From the NCBI RefSeq assembly GCF_014655595.1, contig NZ_BNBL01000003.1, positions 69,877 to 133,876 of the forward strand: 64,000 bases of DNA. Direction: 5' to 3'. The notes beneath the pieces are model-generated. The model was not told where the DNA came from and made no database searches. It saw only the letters and a list, made by a program, of their open reading frames with translations. Each line of letters opens with the position of its first letter. Position 1 is the first letter of the stretch. Of the stretch, positions 33,193 to 43,696 are shown one piece after another. The position numbers and the translations under genes are program-made. This DNA is from Streptomyces griseocarneus. GTDB taxonomy: Bacteria > Actinomycetota > Actinomycetes > Streptomycetales > Streptomycetaceae.

Positions 33193-34608
33193 TCAGTAGG
33201 CGCGGGCCACGATCGCCACGGCGCCCGGCTGGTCGTCGGAGTCCGGCACCGAGCCGTCCTCCGCCACCAGGCAGCGCACCGTCACGGCCTGCTCGGCCAG
33301 CTTGGCCTCGCCCTCCGCACCCAGCGTCGCCCACGGAATGCGGGCCCAGCCACCGGCGGCAGCGGCCTCGGCCGCCTCCTCGATGGTCTTCACGTCCGTC
33401 GTGCGAGACTCGCGGCGCTCGCGGGACTCGCGCAGCAGCTGCGCCTGGTCCTCCTCCAGGACCTTCGGCAGCAGCGCGGCCAGCTCCTCGATGCGCACCG
33501 GCTCCTTGCCGCCCGGAATGCGGCGGGCCAGCATGGCCGTGCCGTTCTCCAGGTCGCGCGGGCCGATCTCGATGCGGACCGGAACGCCCTTGAGCTCCCA
33601 GTCCACGGCACGACGGCCGAAGGGGGTGTCGGTGCGGTCGTCGACCTGGACGCGGATCCCGGCGGCCTTGAGCTGGTCGCCGATCTCGCGGACCTTGGCG
33701 AGGACGGCGTCGTCGCCCTTGATCGCCAGGACCACGGCCTGGACGGACGCCAGGCGCGGCGGGACGCGCAGGCCCTTGTCGTCGCCGTGCGACATGATCA
33801 GACCGCCGACCATGCGGGTCGACACGCCCCACGAGGTCTGCCAGACCAGCTCCTGCTGCCCGTCCTTCGACAGGTAGGAGGTGTTGAACGCCTTGGCGAA
33901 GTTCTGGCCCAGCTCGTGGCTGGTGCCCATCTGCAGCGCCTTGCCGTCGCCCATCATGCCCTCGAGCGTGAGCGTGTTGATCGCGCCGGCGAACCGCTCC
34001 TTGGCCGTCTTGCGGCCGAGCACGACGTCGATGCCCAGGACGTTGACCATGAAGTCGTAGTAGACGTCACGGTGGATCCGGGCCGCGTAGTCGCGGGCGT
34101 CCTCGTACGTGGCGTGGGCGGTGTGACCCTCCTGCCACAGGAACTCGCTCGTCCGCAGGAAGACGCGCGGACGCATCTCCCAACGCACCACGTTCGCCCA
34201 CTGGTTGATCAGCAGGGGCAGGTCGCGGTAGCTCTGCACCCACTTGGAGAAGTACTCGTTGATGATCGTCTCGGACGTGGGCCGGACCACGACCGGCTCC
34301 TCGAGCTCCTTGCCGCCGCCGTGCGTGACGACCGCGAGCTCGGGCGCGAAGCCCTCGACGTGCTCGGCTTCCCTCGTCAGGTACGACTGCGGGATGAACA
34401 GCGGGAAGTACGCGTTGGAGGCGCCCGCGTCCTTGATCCGGGCGTCCATCTCCTGCTGCATGCGCTCCCAGAGCCCGTAGCCGTACGGGCGGATGACCAT
34501 GGTGCCGCGCACCGGGCCGTTGTCGGCCAGCTCGGCCTTGTTGATCAAGTCCTGGTACCAGCGCGGGAAGTCTTCCGCCTGGGGGGTGAGAATGGGAGCC
34601 TTTGCCAT
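33193..34608 (-). CDS. proS: Prolyl-tRNA synthetase, archaeal/eukaryal-like short type
   Basis: At 471 residues this class II synthetase lacks the large editing insertion of the 570-residue bacterial type. It has GTMVIRPYGYGLWERMQQEM, motif 2 FLRTSEFLWQEGHTAHATYE, motif 3 GLRVPPRLASVQAVVLAIKG, DRTDTPFGRRAVDWELKGVP and EIGPRDLENGT of the anticodon domain, and it ends with a C-terminal Tyr, as in archaeal/Thermus-type ProRS where this carboxyl-terminal Tyr reaches the active site. It charges tRNA-Pro. ATG 34608 starts directly before the family N-terminus; no strong Shine-Dalgarno. Streptomycetes normally also carry a long bacterial ProRS elsewhere, so this may be a second copy; the window cannot show that. 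Confidence 0.9.
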   Translation of the reverse strand: MAKAPILTPQAEDFPRWYQDLINKAELADNGPVRGTMVIRPYGYGLWERMQQEMDARIKDAGASNAYFPLFIPQSYLTREAEHVEGFAPELAVVTHGGGKELEEPVVVRPTSETIINEYFSKWVQSYRDLPLLINQWANVVRWEMRPRVFLRTSEFLWQEGHTAHATYEDARDYAARIHRDVYYDFMVNVLGIDVVLGRKTAKERFAGAINTLTLEGMMGDGKALQMGTSHELGQNFAKAFNTSYLSKDGQQELVWQTSWGVSTRMVGGLIMSHGDDKGLRVPPRLASVQAVVLAIKGDDAVLAKVREIGDQLKAAGIRVQVDDRTDTPFGRRAVDWELKGVPVRIEIGPRDLENGTAMLARRIPGGKEPVRIEELAALLPKVLEEDQAQLLRESRERRESRTTDVKTIEEAAEAAAAGGWARIPWATLGAEGEAKLAEQAVTVRCLVAEDGSVPDSDDQPGAVAIVARAY

Positions 34609-34926
34609 GCTGCGAATGGTACGGGCCTCGCCACGCCGAGTGTGAATCCGTCCGCCGGCCACCCCTCCTTCCCGGCCGCACCGCGCCCCTGTTCGCCTTC
34701 CGTTTCCGTATCCGCCCACCCCGCCATTTCGTGCGACGAGCCCCGGCACATGCCATCGTGGACAGACGCGAACGTTCTCGCGCCACCCCCTGGACTCGAC
34801 GGCGGAAGCGGAGTTCTCTGGCATCGGGGGGTTCTTCACCACAACGCACGGACAGCGGCACTCATGGGGGCGGAACAACGGACCAGGGCACAAGGACACG
34901 TCACCCGGCGGATTGGGGCGCATTCG
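34609..34926. other. 318-bp divergent region between proS and the methyltransferase gene
   Basis: I see no convincing gene, strong hairpin or clear -10/-35 pair. An in-frame ATG for the methyltransferase exists at 34864 inside it. The region must carry the promoters of both divergent genes. Confidence 0.5.
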
Positions 34927-35754
34927 ATGACACCAACGCTCGTACGGCGGCACCGGCCGTCCCCGACCTCGCCCGCGTCACGGGCCCGCGACTGGGCGGA
35001 AATCCAGGAACGGATGCTGGTACCGCTCTACGAAGCGGTCTACGAACGCCTCGAGGTCGGCCCCGGGGCCCGGCTCCTGGGCCTGGGCTGCGGCTCCGGA
35101 CTCTCCCTGCTCATGGCCGCCGCCCGCGGCGCCACCGTCTGCGGCGTCGACCACGACGGCCGCCGGCTCGAGCTCGCCCGCGAGCGACTGCTGCCCGAGG
35201 GTGCTCCCGACGACGACGCCCGGCTCCACCTCGGCGGCCCCGAGGCCGTCCAGGAACCCGCGGACGGCCCGTTCACCCTCGTCACCGCCTTCGAGCCGCT
35301 CGTCACCGCCACCGGCGACGCCCGCGCACTGGCCGGCACCCTGACCAGCGCCGCCGACAAGGCGGCCCAGGGCGCCCCCGTCGTCCTGGCCGGCTGGGGC
35401 CCGCAGGAGCGCTGCGCCGCCTCCGGCGCACTGCGCGTCGCCGCCCGCCTCGCCGACCCCATGTGCGCCCCCGCCCGCTGGCGCCCCAGCGGACGCGACG
35501 ACCTGGAGAACCTCGCCCGCCAGGCCGGCCTCACTCCCGACGGCTCGGGCCGCGTCTCCTGCCCGTACGGCTACGCCGACATGGCCAGCGCCGTACGCGG
35601 CCTGCTGTCCATCGGCGCCTTCGACGCGGCGGTACGGGCCACGGACGAGGAACAGGTCACCAAGGAACTCGTCGAGGCGCTCCACCCGTATCTGCGGCGC
35701 GACGGCACGGTGTGGATGCCGAACGTGTTCCGCTACCTGATAGCCAGGGTGTAG
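34927..35754 (+). CDS. SAM-dependent methyltransferase
   Basis: A 275-residue class I methyltransferase. Motif I is ARLLGLGCGSGLSLLMAAA, followed by VCGVDHDGRRLELARERLL with the acidic loop Asp, and later PFTLVTAFEPLV and GAPVVLAGWGPQERCAA, where the last resembles motif post-II/III. Residues from RDWAEIQERMLVPLYEAVYE to the N-terminus of the fold are a helical cap. Substrate is unknown. ATG 34927 is preferred over ATG 34864 because the upstream residues are low complexity. It is convergent with ffh and shares a bidirectional terminator with it. Confidence 0.8.
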   Translation: MTPTLVRRHRPSPTSPASRARDWAEIQERMLVPLYEAVYERLEVGPGARLLGLGCGSGLSLLMAAARGATVCGVDHDGRRLELARERLLPEGAPDDDARLHLGGPEAVQEPADGPFTLVTAFEPLVTATGDARALAGTLTSAADKAAQGAPVVLAGWGPQERCAASGALRVAARLADPMCAPARWRPSGRDDLENLARQAGLTPDGSGRVSCPYGYADMASAVRGLLSIGAFDAAVRATDEEQVTKELVEALHPYLRRDGTVWMPNVFRYLIARV

Positions 35755-35777
35755 CCGGGCGGGCCGCCGACACGCGA

Positions 35778-35807
35778 AAAGCCCCCCGGCATCCGCCAGG
35801 GGGCTTT
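35778..35807. terminator. Bidirectional terminator between the methyltransferase and ffh
   Basis: AAAGCCCCC (35778-35786) pairs perfectly with GGGGGCTTT (35799-35807) with a 12-base loop; A/T runs on both sides suit both directions. Confidence 0.85.
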
Positions 35808-35853
35808 CGTACGGGCCGTGCGGCTGAGGCTTCGGCCGCGGCTTTGGCTGTGA

Positions 35854-37401
35854 TCAGCCCATGAACTTCTTGAACTCGTCGGGCAGTTCGAAGTTCTGGG
35901 CGCTCTCACCGGCCGGCAGGCCCAGCGGATTGTCCGCCTGCGCCGCCTCGCGCCGCGCGGCGGCGGCCTGCTCCTCGGCCTTGCGCTTCATCGGGTTGCC
36001 GGACTGACGCTTGCCCTTGGACTGCTTCTGCTGCTTCTTCTTGCGGGACGCACCGCCGCCCATGCCCGGCAGGCCCGGCATTCCCGGCATGCCGCCGCCC
36101 TGCGCCATGCGCGACATCATCTTGCGGGCGTCGAAGAAGCGCTCGACCAGGTTCTTGACCGCGCTGACGTCCACGCCCGAACCCTTGGCGATACGGGCCC
36201 GGCGCGAGCCGTTGATGATCGTCGGGTCCTGGCGCTCGGCCGGGGTCATCGACTTGATGATCGCGGCGGTGCGGTCGACGTCGCGCTCGTCGAGGTTGTT
36301 GATCTGCTCCTTGATCTGACCCATGCCGGGCAGCATGCCGAGGAGCTTGCTGATGGAGCCCATCTTGCGGACCTGCTCCATCTGCGACAGGAAGTCGTCG
36401 AGCGTGAACTCCTTGGGGCCCTTCGCCAGCTTGGCCGCCATCTTCTCGGCCTCGTCCTGGCTGAAGGTCTGCTCGGCCTTCTCGATGAGGCTGAGCATGT
36501 CGCCCATGCCGAGGATGCGGGACGCCATGCGGTCCGGGTGGAACGCGTCGAAGTCGTCCAGCTTCTCGCCGTTGGAGGCGAACATGACCTGCTTGCCGGT
36601 CACGTGCGCGACCGACAGCGCGGCACCACCGCGGGCGTCGCCGTCGAGCTTGGAGAGCACCACGCCGTCGAAGCCGACGCCGTCGCGGAAGGCCTCGGCG
36701 GTGTTGACCGCGTCCTGGCCGATCATGGCGTCGACGACGAAAAGGATCTCCTGCGGCTGCACCGCGTCACGGATGTCCGCGGCCTGCTGCATCAGCTCGG
36801 CGTCGATGCCGAGGCGGCCGGCGGTGTCGACGATGACGACGTCGTACTGCTTGGACCGGGCGTGCTCGACCGAGTCCTTCGCCACCTGCACCGGGTCGCC
36901 GACGCCGTTGCCCGGCTCCGGCGCGAAGATCGCCACACCGGCGCGCTCGGCGACGACGCCGAGCTGGTTGACGGCGTTGGGACGCTGCAGGTCACAGGCG
37001 ACGAGCAGGGGTGCGTGACCCTGCTTCTTCAGCCAGCTGCCGAGCTTTCCGGCGAGCGTGGTCTTACCGGCACCCTGCAGACCCGCGAGCATGATCACGG
37101 TCGGGCCGCTCTTGGCGAACCGCAGGCGGCGGGTCTCGCCACCGAGGATCGTGATCAGCTCGTCGTTGACGATCTTGATGACCTGCTGGGCCGGGTTCAG
37201 CGCCTGGGAGACCTCGGCACCGAGGGACCTCTCCTTGACCTGCTTGATGAAGGCGCGGACGACGGGCAGGGCCACGTCCGCCTCGAGCAGGGCGATGCGG
37301 ATCTCGCGCGCGGTGGCGTCGATGTCCGCCTCGGAGAGGCGGCCCTTGCCCCGGAGGTTCTTGAAAGTCGCTGCGAGGCGGTCGGAGAGGGTATCGAACA
37401 C
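35854..37401 (-). CDS. ffh: Signal recognition particle protein Ffh
   Basis: The 515-residue SRP54 homologue has the N domain (LSDRLAATFKNLRGKGRLSE), the GTPase G domain (LAGLQGAGKTTLAGKLG, VACDLQRPNAVNQL, VIVDTAGRLGID, LSKLDGDARGGAALS) and the Met-rich M domain (FLSQMEQVRKMGSISKLLGM, LPGMGQIKEQI), ending with a Met/Gly and Lys/Gln-rich tail (GMPGMPGLPGMGGGASRKKK). With 4.5S-type RNA and FtsY it targets membrane proteins. GTG 37401 gives the canonical FDTLSDRL start; AGAAGGA is about 13 bases upstream. ffh follows glnD by 74 bases with a hairpin. Confidence 0.96.
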   Translation of the reverse strand: MFDTLSDRLAATFKNLRGKGRLSEADIDATAREIRIALLEADVALPVVRAFIKQVKERSLGAEVSQALNPAQQVIKIVNDELITILGGETRRLRFAKSGPTVIMLAGLQGAGKTTLAGKLGSWLKKQGHAPLLVACDLQRPNAVNQLGVVAERAGVAIFAPEPGNGVGDPVQVAKDSVEHARSKQYDVVIVDTAGRLGIDAELMQQAADIRDAVQPQEILFVVDAMIGQDAVNTAEAFRDGVGFDGVVLSKLDGDARGGAALSVAHVTGKQVMFASNGEKLDDFDAFHPDRMASRILGMGDMLSLIEKAEQTFSQDEAEKMAAKLAKGPKEFTLDDFLSQMEQVRKMGSISKLLGMLPGMGQIKEQINNLDERDVDRTAAIIKSMTPAERQDPTIINGSRRARIAKGSGVDVSAVKNLVERFFDARKMMSRMAQGGGMPGMPGLPGMGGGASRKKKQQKQSKGKRQSGNPMKRKAEEQAAAARREAAQADNPLGLPAGESAQNFELPDEFKKFMG

Positions 37402-37437
37402 GGTGGTCGCGGATCCTTCTGTCGGGTCGGGGCGGCG

Positions 37438-37481
37438 GGCTGACCCCCAAGGGTATCCGCCCCTCGCCGATCCGGTCAGCC
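37438..37481 (-). terminator. Hairpin overlapping the glnD stop
   Basis: GGCTGACC (37438-37445) pairs perfectly with GGTCAGCC (37474-37481); the loop is 28 bases. The right arm includes the glnD stop codon. It may weaken read-through into ffh. Confidence 0.4.
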
Positions 37482-39869
37482 GCCCAGTGACTCCTGTACC
37501 TTCCTGGCCACCCCGGCCGCCTCCCCCTCCCCCAGCGGCACCCCCTCCACGCCCGTCACATAGAACGCGTCCACCACACTCGCCCCCAGCGTGCTCACGT
37601 GCGCGCTCCGCACCCACACGCCCGCGTCCTCCAGCGCCCGCCCGATCCGGTGCAGCAGACCCGGGGCGTCCTGGGCCCGTACCTCCAGGACCGTGGCGGC
37701 GTGCGAGCCGCCGGGCGCGACGGTGACGCGGGGCGGGGCGTGGGGGACGCCCCGGCGTCGCTTGCCGTACGCGGCCTCCCGCTCCGCGAGGCGGTCCTCG
37801 ACGTGCAGGGAGCCGTCCAGGGCGCGCACGAGGTCGCCGCGCAGGCGGGCGGCGTCCGGCAGGGAGCCGTACTCGGCCGCCACGCGCCAGTTCAGCAGGA
37901 GGGCGCCGGAGAGGGAGCGCAGGTCCGCCGCGCGGACCGTCAGGCGGTGCAGGGCCAGGACGCCGGCCGTGGCGGGCAGGATGCCGGGCCGGTCGGGGAC
38001 GGCGACGGTCAGCCGCACGGTGTCCGCGACGAGGCCGTCGCCGGGCGCGCCGAGGACCACCACCGGTCCGGACGTGCGCAGGGCCTCCTTCGCGAGGCGT
38101 TCCTCCTCGGCCGTCGGCGCCGGCTCCGCGCGGTCGGCGACCGGCTCTCCGGCCAGGGCGGCCGAAGCGCGCCGGACCAGGTCGGCGACCAGGGTGGCCC
38201 GCCAGTCGCTCCAGGCCGCCGGGCCCGTGGCGCGGGCGTCGGACTCGGTCAGGGCGTGCAGCAGTTCCAGCGTGCCGGTGCGCGAGACGGCGTCCGTGAC
38301 GGTGCGGACCGTGGCGGGATCGTCGAGGTCGCGGCGCGTGGCGGTCTCGGCGAGCAGCAGGTGGTGGCGTACGAGCGTGGTGAGGACGGCGGTGTCCTCG
38401 GCGTCGAGGCCGAGGCGGGCGGCGATGCCGGGGACGAGGGCCGCGCCCGCCTCGGAGTGGTCGCCGGGGTAGCCCTTGCCCAGGTCGTGGAGGAGGGCGG
38501 CGACGAGCAGCAGGTCGGGGCGGCCGACGTTCCGGGTGAGGGCGGAGGCCTGCACGGCCGTCTCGACGAGGTGGCGGTCGACGGTCCAGCGGTGGACGGG
38601 GTTGCGCTGGGGCCGGCAGCGCACGTGCTCCCATTCGGGCAGGAGCCGGGAGACGATCCCCTCCGCCTCGAGGGCCTCCCAGACGGCCACGGTGGGCTCG
38701 CCGGCGCCGAGGAGGGTGACGAGCTGCTCACGGGCCTCGGCCGGCCACGGCACGGGCAGCGGGCCCGCGGCCGTCATGCGCCGCACGGCGTGCCGGGACA
38801 GCGGCAGTCCGGCCTGCGCGGCGGCGGCCGCGGCACGCAGCGGGAGCACGGGGTCGCGCTCGGGGCGCGCGGTGCGCGCGAGCACCACCTCGCCGTCCTG
38901 TTCGACGACGCCCTCGGCGAGCGGGACGCGCTCGGGTTCCACGAAGCCGCCGCGGCCGCCCCGCCCGCCCAGGATGCGGCGCAGCCGGGGCCGGCCGGAG
39001 CGGGACTTCAGCACCCGGCCCACCTCGCGCCAGGTGACCTCGGTGGCGTAGGTGACGGTGCGGGCGGCCTCGTAGACGCCGCGCAGGAGGGCGTCCGCGT
39101 CGGCGAGGCCCAGGCCTGCCGCGACCTGGTCCTGTTCCTGGAGGGCGAGCCGGTCGGTGGCGCGGCCGGTGGCCAGGTGGAGGGCGTCGCGGGTGTCGAG
39201 GAGCAGGGTGCGGGCCGCCTCGAGTCCTTCGCGGGGCGCGTCGGCGAGCCAGGAGGCGGCGACGGCGCGCAGGGCGGTGGCGTCGCGCAGTCCGCCGCGG
39301 GCCTCCTTGAGGTCGGGTTCGAGGAGGAAGCGCAGTTCGCCCTGGCGTCTGCCGCGTTCCTCGCACATCTCGCGCAGTTCGGGCAGGCGGGCGGGGGCCT
39401 GGGCGCGCCAGTCCTCGTAGGCGGTGGTGCGCAGGCGGGCGGTGAGCTCGGGGTCGCCGGCGAGGTGACGGGCGTCGAGGAGGCCGAGGTGGACCTTGAG
39501 GTCGCCGGCGGCGGTCCTGCGGGCCTCGGCGGGGGTGCGTACGGAGTGGTCGAGGGCGAGGCCCATGTCCCACACGGGGTACCAGACGCGGTCGGCGACG
39601 GCGGCGATGCCGCCGGCCGGGGTGGAGCCGTCGTGCAGGAGCAGTACGTCGAGGTCGCTGCGCGGGGAGAGCTCGCCGCGTCCGTAGCCGCCGACGGCGA
39701 CGAGCGCGACGCCCCGGGTGCCGCCCAGGAGCGAGGCCAGCCAGCGGTCGGTGAGGCGGGCGAGCTCGGTCCGCAGGGCCGGCCCGGCCGGCGGCTCCCG
39801 GTGCAGGAGCCGCAGCCGGGCCGCCGCGTAGCCGGTGGGTTCCTCGGCGGCCTGACTGTTCGGCGTCAC
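37476..39869 (-). CDS. glnD: PII nucleotidyltransferase GlnD
   Basis: The 797-residue protein has the nucleotidyltransferase domain (VAVGGYGRGELSPRSDLDVL), a GlnD PII-uridylyltransferase segment (EPDLKEARGGLRDATALRAV), an HD domain (LLVAALLHDLGKGYPGDHSE) and two C-terminal ACT repeats (VAVPDRPGILPATAGVLALH and LEVRAQDAPGLLHRIGRALE). In enteric bacteria it uridylylates PII; in Streptomyces it adenylylates GlnK at Tyr51. GTG 39869 is 17 bases after the glnK stop, forming amtB-glnK-glnD. It is about 90 residues shorter than the enteric enzyme. Confidence 0.95.
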   Translation of the reverse strand: MTPNSQAAEEPTGYAAARLRLLHREPPAGPALRTELARLTDRWLASLLGGTRGVALVAVGGYGRGELSPRSDLDVLLLHDGSTPAGGIAAVADRVWYPVWDMGLALDHSVRTPAEARRTAAGDLKVHLGLLDARHLAGDPELTARLRTTAYEDWRAQAPARLPELREMCEERGRRQGELRFLLEPDLKEARGGLRDATALRAVAASWLADAPREGLEAARTLLLDTRDALHLATGRATDRLALQEQDQVAAGLGLADADALLRGVYEAARTVTYATEVTWREVGRVLKSRSGRPRLRRILGGRGGRGGFVEPERVPLAEGVVEQDGEVVLARTARPERDPVLPLRAAAAAAQAGLPLSRHAVRRMTAAGPLPVPWPAEAREQLVTLLGAGEPTVAVWEALEAEGIVSRLLPEWEHVRCRPQRNPVHRWTVDRHLVETAVQASALTRNVGRPDLLLVAALLHDLGKGYPGDHSEAGAALVPGIAARLGLDAEDTAVLTTLVRHHLLLAETATRRDLDDPATVRTVTDAVSRTGTLELLHALTESDARATGPAAWSDWRATLVADLVRRASAALAGEPVADRAEPAPTAEEERLAKEALRTSGPVVVLGAPGDGLVADTVRLTVAVPDRPGILPATAGVLALHRLTVRAADLRSLSGALLLNWRVAAEYGSLPDAARLRGDLVRALDGSLHVEDRLAEREAAYGKRRRGVPHAPPRVTVAPGGSHAATVLEVRAQDAPGLLHRIGRALEDAGVWVRSAHVSTLGASVVDAFYVTGVEGVPLGEGEAAGVARKVQESLGG

Positions 39870-39886
39870 GTGGGGCTCCCTGTCGT

Positions 39887-41496
<1,610 letters not shown>

Positions 41497-41605
41497 TGAT
41501 GTCTCCTCGCGGCGGCGGCCCTCGCCCCCGTACGGGCTGGTGCATCCCATGGGCCGGTGTCGCCTCGAGGCTCGCGCAGCGCGGTTTCGGCGGGCGCAGC
41601 GGGTT

Positions 41606-41621
41606 GTTTCGCGTGCGTGAC
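41606..41621 (-). promoter_or_regulatory. GlnR operator upstream of amtB
   Basis: On the minus strand GTCAC (41621-41617), six bases, then GAAAC (41610-41606) match the GlnR pattern gTnAc-n6-GaAAc exactly. Extra GTAAC and GAAAC pentamers occur 20 bases upstream and 22 bases downstream of it. GlnR is the nitrogen regulator of streptomycetes and controls amtB-glnK-glnD in S. coelicolor. Confidence 0.75.
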
Positions 41622-41775
41622 GATGGGGGTGGGGGTGTTACGCCGGAGTGAACGGGCGGACAGCGGCCCGGGAGTGTGGGCCGGCCGCGGCGACCTGCCC
41701 GGGGTGACCTGGCGTGGGGGAGCCGAGTCGGGTGTACGGGAGGTCGCCGCGGCCGGGTAGGGGGGCCGGGCGGGG

Positions 41776-43272
41776 TCAGACCGCCTGGGCGGCCTCGGCC
41801 GGTTCCGGCAGGTGGACGGCGAGCTGGTCGGTCAGCTCGACGACCTCGGCGACGTCGCCGAATTCGCGCGCGGCGTTGTCGACGGTCTTGCGGAGGCGGT
41901 TGTTCACCCGCTCCGAGCGGACCTGCTTGGCGATCCTGAGCGCCTTGCCGGCGAGGACCGTCGACTCCTCGGGCTCGCGTTCCATGAGGTGGACGGTGGC
42001 CATGCCGATGAGGTTGAGGGCGTAGGAGCGCTGGTGCTCGCTGTCCTGCGCGAAGAGCTCGACGGCCCGCTCCATCTTGGGCCGCGCCAGCGAGGCGTAG
42101 GTGGGGCTGCGCCCGGCCACGTAGGCGAGGTCGCGGTAGGAGTGGGCGTTCTCGGCGTTGAGCTCGGCCTCCGAGAAGAACCGGATCCAGTCGGGGTCGC
42201 CGTCGCCGCCCCCGCAGTCCGAGAAGCAGTCCTCGGCCATGCTCACGGCACGCTTGACCTTGGCGGGCTGGCCCATGTTGGCGTAGGCGCGGCCCTCCAT
42301 CGCATACAACATGGCCTGGGTCCGCGGGGTGGCCGTCTCGCGGGAGCCGTACTGCCCGAGGTGGATGAGCTCCAGGGCGTCGTCCGGCCGTCCCAGGTGG
42401 ATCATCTGGCGGCTCATGCTGGAGAGGATGTACGAACCCAGGGGGCGGTCGCCCGCCTCCTTCGCGGCGTGCAGGGCGAGCACGAAGTACTTCTGCGCCG
42501 TGGGGTGGAGCCCGATGTCGTAGCTCATCCACCCGGCCAGCTGGGCCAGCTCGGCGGCGACGGTGAACAGGCGCTGGGCGGTATCGGCGGGCTGGGGCTC
42601 CTGGAGCAGGTCGGTGACCTCGTGGAGCTGGCCGACGACGGCCTTCCGGCGGAGTCCGCCGCCGCACTGGGCGTCCCACTGACGGAACATCACCGTCGTG
42701 GACTCCAGCAGCTCCAGCTCGGGCGCCGAGAGCCGGGACCTGCGCACCCGGTCCCGGTCGGCGCCGCCGCCCTCCCGGCCGGTGGTGCCGGGCACGAGCC
42801 AGCGCTGCATGGGTTCGATGAGGGCGGGCCCCGCGGAGAGCGCCAGCGAGGTCCCGAGGAAGCCCCGCCGCGCCAGCATCAGGTCGCTGCGGGAGAACTC
42901 GCTGAGCAGCTCGACGGTCTGGGGGCCCGCCCAGGGCAGGTCCACGCCCGACACGGACGGTGACTGGTGCGCGGCCCGCAGCCCGATGTCCTCGACGCCG
43001 ACGACGCAGCCGAAGCGTTCGGAGAACAGCTCGGAGAGAATCTTCGGAATGGGCTCGCGCGGCTGCTCGCCGTCCAGCCAGCGGCGCACCCGCGAGGTGT
43101 CCGTGCTGATGTGGTGTGCACCCAACTGGCGTGCCCTGCGGTTCACTTGCCGTGCCAGTTCGCCCTTGGACCAACCGCTGCGCAAGAACCACGAATTCAG
43201 CTGGTCGTTCGGGCGTTTCTCGGCCTTGTCGGCCTTGTCGGCACCGCCGGTACCACTGACATTGCCGCCCAC
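41776..43272 (-). CDS. nsdA: NsdA, negative regulator of sporulation and antibiotic production
   Basis: With GTG 43272 the protein has 498 residues, close to the about 500 of S. coelicolor NsdA, which it resembles from memory along its length. Residues about 20-90 form an XRE-like DNA-binding domain (SGWSKGELARQVNRRARQLG, TDTSRVRRWLDGEQPREPIP), followed by DLMLARRGFLGTSLALSAGP and a TPR-like helical region (YFVLALHAAKEAGDRPLGSY, SYALNLIGMATVHLMEREPE). An upstream in-frame ATG at 43407 is close to a TAGGAT hexamer at 43425-43420 and would give a 543-residue form from a nearly leaderless message. Disruption of nsdA in S. coelicolor increases actinorhodin and sporulation. Confidence 0.9.
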   Translation of the reverse strand: MGGNVSGTGGADKADKAEKRPNDQLNSWFLRSGWSKGELARQVNRRARQLGAHHISTDTSRVRRWLDGEQPREPIPKILSELFSERFGCVVGVEDIGLRAAHQSPSVSGVDLPWAGPQTVELLSEFSRSDLMLARRGFLGTSLALSAGPALIEPMQRWLVPGTTGREGGGADRDRVRRSRLSAPELELLESTTVMFRQWDAQCGGGLRRKAVVGQLHEVTDLLQEPQPADTAQRLFTVAAELAQLAGWMSYDIGLHPTAQKYFVLALHAAKEAGDRPLGSYILSSMSRQMIHLGRPDDALELIHLGQYGSRETATPRTQAMLYAMEGRAYANMGQPAKVKRAVSMAEDCFSDCGGGDGDPDWIRFFSEAELNAENAHSYRDLAYVAGRSPTYASLARPKMERAVELFAQDSEHQRSYALNLIGMATVHLMEREPEESTVLAGKALRIAKQVRSERVNNRLRKTVDNAAREFGDVAEVVELTDQLAVHLPEPAEAAQAV

Positions 43273-43419
43273 GGGAACGCCCCCATCCGAAAACTCTGCA
43301 TCCACTGCGTCTGCAATCCACTGCGTCTGCGGCGCCGCCCGACGCGGCCGCGCGTGAACCGCCAACAGCCTGCCGCTCGTCAGGGCCGCTTGTCCGGCGG
43401 GATTCATGTACCGAAAGTA

Positions 43420-43425
43420 ATCCTA
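43420..43425 (-). promoter_or_regulatory. -10-like TAGGAT upstream of nsdA
   Basis: TAGGAT on the minus strand lies 13 bases before the ATG at 43407. A start about seven bases downstream would make that ATG almost leaderless. The -35 region (TGCCCT) is poor. Confidence 0.3.
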
Positions 43426-43696
43426 CGATCACCGCTCACGCGAGGGCAGTCCAGTAAACGCCACCATTCGCCACCCCAACGTATGAACCCCTTCCTCCCG
43501 CATCGCGATTGACTTGACACCGGACATCGGCAGCAAAACCCGTGAAGAGGTGGACTGTTGCACGCCACGGCGTGCGGCCTGCGCCGCACCACCCCTCGCA
43601 CACCGTCGCGCCGCCACAGAGCAGAGGTCCGCGACCGTGCGTGTCCGAGACACTCCGACACGTAACCATCCGCGAGCACGACCCGTTGGAGGGGGC

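Noticed and set aside
43509..43519. TTGACTTGACA as a -35 for the primase-like gene
   Set aside because: No acceptable -10 hexamer lies 16-19 bases downstream.
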